From: Fibrobacterota bacterium | GTDB lineage: Bacteria > Fibrobacterota > Fibrobacteria > UBA11236 | Direction of reading: 5' to 3' | Assembly: GCA_947482115.1 (NCBI GenBank) | Contig: CANKII010000004.1 | Span: 62,001-126,000, forward strand | DNA length: 64,000 nt | Shown here: piece after piece, positions 59,698-64,000 of the stretch | Layout: each line of letters starts with the position of its first letter | How positions within the stretch are numbered: the stretch's first letter is position 1 | Position numbers and translations under genes: made by a program | The notes under the pieces: generated by a model | Seen by the model: only the letters and a program-made list of their open reading frames with translations | What the model was told of the DNA's origin: nothing | Database searches by the model: none

Positions 59698-61029
59698 ATG
59701 CTCAATAAATCTGTTGTGACTGTACTATTTGCATCGCTTGCCATGGGCGGTGTTTTTGCGGCAGAAAGCGCTTTCAAATTGGAACCCATGCATGCATCCG
59801 CCAGTTGGGAGGTGGGTGAAATTGAGAACTTTGACAACGGCTCCAACCAAACCATCGCCGTAAATCGCAACAAACAGCTCATCAGCCATAGTGCGGTATG
59901 GCTCCTCGAAGAAGCACGGATTGCAGAAAATGCCCGAGTTTTTCTGGGCGTGGGCGGCATGTATTTCTTCATTCCCTCGGCACCCAATAATCTTTACAGC
60001 TTCGGACAGCGTTCCGCCTTTGGCTTGACCGATGCACACGGAGAATTTGAGTTCTGGAGTCAGGGTGGAACCGATCACGGCTTGCTGCTCAAAGTCGGCG
60101 TTTTCCCTTTCAAGTACAATGAGGACGCCAAAAATCTGGGTGAATACATGTTTCGCACGTACACCTACCCCACCGTTATTTATACGGGAGGGCTGGTCTT
60201 GTTAAACACGGCGGGAGCCCAAATCAACGGCGTGGATGCAAACACCAAATGCCGCGGCATAAACAATGATCTCATGCTGACCATCAAAACGGATCAGGTT
60301 CCCAGCGGAAGCCTCAGCCTGACGGATCTCGTTTCCTATTCGTTCCAAAACTTTTTCACCGTCGGAGCGGGTTATATGTTCGACAACATTTATGACCCGA
60401 CCAATCTTGCGCGCGGGAACTATGATCCCAAGGCCGCCAATTATTACGAACTGAATAACGGCACCGTGGTATACGACAGTGCCGGATTGACCTCCAGCAT
60501 CAAACATATCGGCCATTACACCTTTGTGGGGCAGAAGGCCATGGGCCGGGCATCCCTGGATTTGGGAAACATCATCTCGAAATACGCTCCCAATCCATTC
60601 CTGGGAGACAAGCAGCTTCGCGTCTATTCTGAAGTCGTGCTTATGGGTGTGAAAAACTATCCCGGCTATTACAACAAGATGAAGAACAGGATTGCCTATA
60701 TGTATGGAGTCAACCTCCCGACTTTCGGAATTCTCGATCTCCTTTCCGTGGAAACCGAGTACTGCCGCAACCCCTACTCTGACAATGCCAATCAGGTCGT
60801 GCAGAACCTGAATCCCATCCCCAAGGCCGATCTGGGCCCGAGCACCGCGGACGATGTCAAGTGGACAATTTATGCCCGGAAGAACGTCTTCAAAAGTTTC
60901 TCACTCACCGCCCAGGCGGCCCGGGATCATTTGAGGTTGGTTGATTTTTACGGCCACTACTATGATGAAACCATCATGTCGCACCCCAAGAACTGGTACT
61001 GGGCGCTGCAAATGAGCTACTCGATCTGA
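59698..61029 (+). CDS. Predicted outer-membrane beta-barrel protein
   Basis: 443 aa. Signal peptide (VLFASLAMGGVFA). No named family, but alternating aromatic strands and tight turns are evident (FTVGAGYMFDNIY, HIGHYTFVGQKAMGRASLDLG, LRVYSEVVLMGVKNYPGYY, KWTIYARKNVFKSFSLTAQA), ending in NWYWALQMSYSI with an aromatic/hydrophobic closing strand. Similar Fibrobacter-type barrels are common and uncharacterised. AAAGGAGCC is the ribosome binding site. It converges with ctpA with only 4 bp between stop codons. Confidence 0.65.
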   Translation: MLNKSVVTVLFASLAMGGVFAAESAFKLEPMHASASWEVGEIENFDNGSNQTIAVNRNKQLISHSAVWLLEEARIAENARVFLGVGGMYFFIPSAPNNLYSFGQRSAFGLTDAHGEFEFWSQGGTDHGLLLKVGVFPFKYNEDAKNLGEYMFRTYTYPTVIYTGGLVLLNTAGAQINGVDANTKCRGINNDLMLTIKTDQVPSGSLSLTDLVSYSFQNFFTVGAGYMFDNIYDPTNLARGNYDPKAANYYELNNGTVVYDSAGLTSSIKHIGHYTFVGQKAMGRASLDLGNIISKYAPNPFLGDKQLRVYSEVVLMGVKNYPGYYNKMKNRIAYMYGVNLPTFGILDLLSVETEYCRNPYSDNANQVVQNLNPIPKADLGPSTADDVKWTIYARKNVFKSFSLTAQAARDHLRLVDFYGHYYDETIMSHPKNWYWALQMSYSI

Positions 61030-61033
61030 GGAG

Positions 61034-62740
61034 TTAACCCTTGTCCTTCACTTTTTTAAACACATGGGTAAAGAGGCGGCTGTCACCGAGATAGTGAATC
61101 GCCTCGCCCACTTGGCGATCATTCTTCAATTCAAAAGCGGTGCGGGCGTCCTCGCCCAGTATTGCACCCAACAGCTCCGCCTTTAACTGTTGTTTGATGA
61201 ACACCAGATTGGCGGAGAATTCCTTTTCCACATCCGCCCGCAGCATGGCTTCCAAGGGTCCCACGGCGCGCTGAAACTCCGCAGTCGAAGTGTCCGCAGT
61301 CGAATCCCTTTCTTTGCGTTCCCGCTTCCACGCATCGCGCGCATCGTCAATGGCAAGCAGGGCGTCGCTCTTGAACCGGCTGAAGGCACTGTCGGCAAAG
61401 ACATACTTGTGAAAATCCTCCAGCATTTCGGGAGTCACTTCAAAGTCCGGGGTGACTTTGGCTTTGGCGGTAATCCCCGCGCGCTTCTTGACGACGTATC
61501 CAAAGAACATGGTCTTGCGCAACAACTCCTGGGCAAAGCGCGTATAACGGGGATCGGCCACCGTCACGTCCGGTGTAATGCCGCCGCCTGAAAAAACCTT
61601 GCGGCCAGACTTGGTGGTGAACCATGTTGTGTCCTGTTTATGGGCCGGATCCTTCGCCTCGCGTTCGCGTTTGAAGCGTACGCCATTCTCTGGCTTGTTG
61701 ATGCAACGGCCCGCCGGGGTATAATAATATGCCGTGGTCAGCTTCAGCATATTCCCTTCACCGTCCAGGGGAAGCAAAGTCTGCACCGAACCTTTGCCGT
61801 AAGTATCCTCGCCCATAACAATGCCGCGATCCCAATCCTGAACGGCACCGGCGACAATCTCCGAGGCCGACGCCGAGTTCCCATTCACCAGCACCACCAG
61901 TTTCCCCGTCCACGCCGGATCTCGCTGGCTGTGATATTCCTGATTCTGGTTTTTCATGCGGCCCTGGGTATAAACCACCATGGCGTCCTTATTGAGGAAC
62001 AATTCCGACACAGCAACAGCCTGATTCAACAACCCGCCTGGATTCACGCGCAAATCGAGAATGATTCCCTTCGGATTTTTTTTCTTCAACGTCTCCAGTT
62101 TCTTTTCCAGATCTTCGCCGGTGCGTCTCGCAAATTGCGTGACCTTCACATAGCCGATGGAATCGTTGAGCATGGAGGCATAGGACACACTTTCAATCTT
62201 GATGATTTCACGGGTGATGACAAACTCCAGCGGTTGCAAGGCGCCTTCGCGTAAAATTTGAAGCTTCACCTGAGTGCCGGGCTTGCCGCGTAACTTGTCG
62301 ATGGCATCATCGAGGGTCATATCCCGGGTGACCAAGGTATCTATACGGGCGATTTTATCCCCGGCCTGTAATCCCATGCGCTGTGCGGGCGTACCGGCGA
62401 TGGGTGATACGACAGTTAACATGCGATCACGAACGCCGATTTGAATTCCGAGCCCACCGAACTCCCCCTCGGTACTCACCTTCAAGTCTTCATTTTCCTT
62501 GGGATTGAAGTATGAGGTGTGGGGATCGAGAATTCCGCGCATGCCTCCGATGGCCGCGACGACCAGTTCGTCCGAGGTGACATCCTCCACATAACTTTCA
62601 CGGATTTTGGTCACCACCTTGTCGAGGCGGATGAGATCGGAATAAAATTTCTCGCCGTCGGCACGAACACGGGTTCCCACCAATGCGAAACCCAGCACCA
62701 AGGCGGTTACGGTGAGATAATAGAGTTTGCTTTTTTTCAT
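61034..62740 (-). CDS. C-terminal processing peptidase (S41, Prc/CtpA)
   Basis: Periplasmic tail-specific protease, 568 aa. N-terminal membrane anchor (YYLTVTALVLGFALVGTRV), KVVTKIRESYVEDV helix, PDZ domain (FGGLGIQIGVRDRMLTVVSPIAGTPAQ), then catalytic Ser in GNSASASEIVAGAVQDWDR and Lys in GEDTYGKGSVQTLLPL. A longer C-terminal region (about residues 410-568) is helical. ATGA overlap with tmk. Confidence 0.93.
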   Translation of the reverse strand: MKKSKLYYLTVTALVLGFALVGTRVRADGEKFYSDLIRLDKVVTKIRESYVEDVTSDELVVAAIGGMRGILDPHTSYFNPKENEDLKVSTEGEFGGLGIQIGVRDRMLTVVSPIAGTPAQRMGLQAGDKIARIDTLVTRDMTLDDAIDKLRGKPGTQVKLQILREGALQPLEFVITREIIKIESVSYASMLNDSIGYVKVTQFARRTGEDLEKKLETLKKKNPKGIILDLRVNPGGLLNQAVAVSELFLNKDAMVVYTQGRMKNQNQEYHSQRDPAWTGKLVVLVNGNSASASEIVAGAVQDWDRGIVMGEDTYGKGSVQTLLPLDGEGNMLKLTTAYYYTPAGRCINKPENGVRFKREREAKDPAHKQDTTWFTTKSGRKVFSGGGITPDVTVADPRYTRFAQELLRKTMFFGYVVKKRAGITAKAKVTPDFEVTPEMLEDFHKYVFADSAFSRFKSDALLAIDDARDAWKRERKERDSTADTSTAEFQRAVGPLEAMLRADVEKEFSANLVFIKQQLKAELLGAILGEDARTAFELKNDRQVGEAIHYLGDSRLFTHVFKKVKDKG

Positions 62741-63366
62741 CCCAGTAATTTCCGTACTTCACTCAAAATAACCTTGTGAATTTCATCCGGCGGAAGCGAA
62801 GCATCCAGCACGGTGCCTGAAGCAGGATGGGTCTGTGCCATGGAAAGAAAGCCATCCCGTACCCGCTGGAAGAAAGCGTCGCTTTCCTGCTCCAGCCGAT
62901 CCAGCGCGTTTCCCTTTTGATTCAATCGTGCCGACCGGACTGACACATCCAAATCCAGCACAAAAACATGCGCCGGACGCACATCCCCGCAGGCGATGGC
63001 TTCCAATTCGGCAATGGCTTCCTTCGGCAGCCCGCGGCCCCATCCCTGATAGGCAAAAGTGGACCAGGTGAACCTATCCGAAACCACTGCTTTCCCTGCT
63101 TCCAAAGCCGGGCGGATGATGTCATTCACCAGTTGAGCGCGAGCGGCGGCATACAAACACAATTCGGCTACGGGAGACACGGGAGTGGAGGGCGACAACA
63201 ACACCGCGCGAATGCGATCCGACAACTCGGTGCCACCCGGATCACGAACTCTTACAACCGAACGGCCTTCGCGTTCCAGCGCTTCAGCGAGTAAAGCAAC
63301 CTGGGTGGATTTTCCGGCCCCGTCAATGCCGTCGATTACGAAGAACGGACGGGGGTTTGGATTCAC
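62737..63366 (-). CDS. tmk: Thymidylate kinase
   Basis: Phosphorylates dTMP to dTDP; 209 aa from GTG 63366, which forms a GTGA overlap with the secA stop (ATG 63384 would overlap more). P-loop VIDGIDGAGKSTQ, RDPGGTELSDRIRAVLLS, DR(F/Y) motif in VSDRFTWSTFAYQG, and a LID region after RLNQKGNALDRLEQE. Sits between secA and ctpA. Confidence 0.94.
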   Translation of the reverse strand: MNPNPRPFFVIDGIDGAGKSTQVALLAEALEREGRSVVRVRDPGGTELSDRIRAVLLSPSTPVSPVAELCLYAAARAQLVNDIIRPALEAGKAVVSDRFTWSTFAYQGWGRGLPKEAIAELEAIACGDVRPAHVFVLDLDVSVRSARLNQKGNALDRLEQESDAFFQRVRDGFLSMAQTHPASGTVLDASLPPDEIHKVILSEVRKLLG

Positions 63367-64000
63367 GATTCCTGACCGTGGCATTTCTTGAATTTTTTGC
63401 CGCTACCACAAGGACAAGGATCGTTTCTACCCACATCTTTGAAAGGATCCAGACCCCTGCCGGGTATGGGTGGACGGCCGTCCGCCCCAACAGATCGAAC
63501 AACTGTACCCGGCAAGGGCCCGGCCATGGGGCGAGGCGCTTCGGTGGGTTGGGCATTTTGCACCTGAACTGCGCCACCCGGTTCACCCGGAGCGCTGAAT
63601 TGCAAGGATTGCCGCATGCGCAATTCCGCCTCACGGCCGCGACGGGCCGATTCCTGCTGGCGCGCCAGAAAATCCGGATCGATATGCAGGATGCGTTGCG
63701 TCACATCGGAAGCGGCGCGGCCCATCATGTCGCCGAACATGGCGAAGCCTTCCTTCTTGTATTCCTGCAGCGGATCCTTTTGCGCATAACCCCGATACCG
63801 CGTGGAGTCCCGCAGGCCATCCATGGCATAGAGATGCTCGCGCCACAAATGATCGATCACACCCAGCAATACCTGACGCTCCACTTCGCGAAGCTGCTCC
63901 GAACCAACGGCTTCTTCAATCTCCGCATAACGCGCCTTCACCAAATCCACAACCTGCTGTGCGGTTTCATCGGCGGTTTGATGATGCAGCATATCGTCCG
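63363..64000 (-). CDS. secA: Protein translocase ATPase SecA (C-terminal part; 5' end outside window)
   Basis: The visible 212 residues are the end of SecA: helical-wing/scaffold region with LREVERQVLLGVIDHLWREHLYAMDGLRDSTRYRGYAQKDP (in parts) and FGDMMGRAASDVTQRILHI, a variable Pro/Gly linker, and the zinc-binding SecB-interaction tail NDPCPCGSGKKFKKCHG. The linker segment VGADGRPPIPGRG is encoded by a palindromic repeat (63458-63514). Frame still open at 64000. Confidence 0.95.
   Translation of the reverse strand, partial: DDMLHHQTADETAQQVVDLVKARYAEIEEAVGSEQLREVERQVLLGVIDHLWREHLYAMDGLRDSTRYRGYAQKDPLQEYKKEGFAMFGDMMGRAASDVTQRILHIDPDFLARQQESARRGREAELRMRQSLQFSAPGEPGGAVQVQNAQPTEAPRPMAGPLPGTVVRSVGADGRPPIPGRGLDPFKDVGRNDPCPCGSGKKFKKCHGQES
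63458..63514. repeat. In-frame palindromic element in the secA linker (TTGGGGCGG family)
   Basis: TGCCGGGTA (63458-63466) and TACCCGGCA (63506-63514) form inverted ends around 39 bp that contain GGACGGCCGTCC and CCGCCCCAACAG. The inner CTGTTGGGGCGG (minus strand) matches the dapB-rplI hairpin at 45873-45909. Confidence 0.6.

Noticed and set aside
1-64000. tRNA or rRNA genes, CRISPR arrays, integrases or complete insertion sequences
   Set aside because: I looked for T-loop signatures, regularly spaced repeats and transposase motifs and saw none; a covariance search could still find a missed small RNA.

Overview
The window is 64 kb of compact bacterial chromosome with a Gram-negative gene set. 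It carries a CMP-KDO synthetase (for LPS), an RND/MFP/TolC efflux operon, lipoproteins with lipoboxes, an outer-membrane barrel and SecA. Several secreted proteins combine DUF2341, LamG or Ig-like domains with C-terminal modules resembling type IX secretion sorting domains, and there are paired DUF5683-like proteins. Together these suggest a Fibrobacterota/FCB-type lineage. That placement is inferred from domain architecture only; no rRNA gene is present. No tRNA, CRISPR array, intact insertion sequence or prophage was recognised.

Layout. 1-4.9 kb (-): ftsX, an EnvC-like LytM protein, holB and recJ (cut by the left edge), nearly all joined by 4-bp overlaps. 4.9-7.7 kb: tsaD, then a DUF559 gene enclosed by GC-rich inverted repeats, a GNAT enzyme and a uracil-DNA glycosylase-like protein. 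7.7-9.6 kb (-): YHYH lipoprotein, MORN lipoprotein and SCO1/SenC, probably a copper/redox operon. 9.6-16 kb (-): MFP, RND, TolC and DUF2156. 16-25.4 kb (+): uvrD/pcrA, gatC, kdsB, pyrG; comEA-like, a PilM-PilN fusion, rsmD; coaD, rhomboid. 25.4-29.5 kb (-): a metal-ABC-permease remnant, glutaminyl cyclase, a DUF2341/LamG protein and a subtilase. 29.5-33.9 kb (+): trpE, trpG, trpD, trpC and a low-molecular-weight phosphatase. 34-36.1 kb (+): a clostripain/caspase-like lipoprotein flanked by two paralogous small membrane proteins. 36.2-41.7 kb: rapA, an AT-rich orphan gene, and leuA behind what looks like a leucine attenuator. 41.8-50.5 kb: tandem fibronectin-like lipoproteins, two DUF5683-like proteins, dapB, rpsF-rpsR-rplI, a TPR/TolB-like membrane protein, ParA and murA. 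50.6-61 kb: secreted proteins (FG-GAP, diheme cytochrome, DUF2341/LamG/Ig, beta-propeller, DUF1080, barrel). 61-64 kb (-): secA (cut by the right edge), tmk, ctpA.

Most notable points: (1) several families of short palindromic repeats lie in frame inside conserved genes (uvrD twice, kdsB, the secA tail and, as a half-site, a GNAT gene), like Rickettsia palindromic elements; (2) a candidate leu leader peptide with a Leu-rich tail precedes a terminator hairpin upstream of leuA; (3) the three-gene cassette around a predicted clan CD protease lipoprotein; (4) the DUF559 gene bounded by 28-bp perfect inverted repeats, whose own C-terminus is encoded by a copy of the repeat; (5) a fused, shortened PilM-PilN protein. 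The genome often couples genes by ATGA/GTGA overlaps, which helped choose starts.
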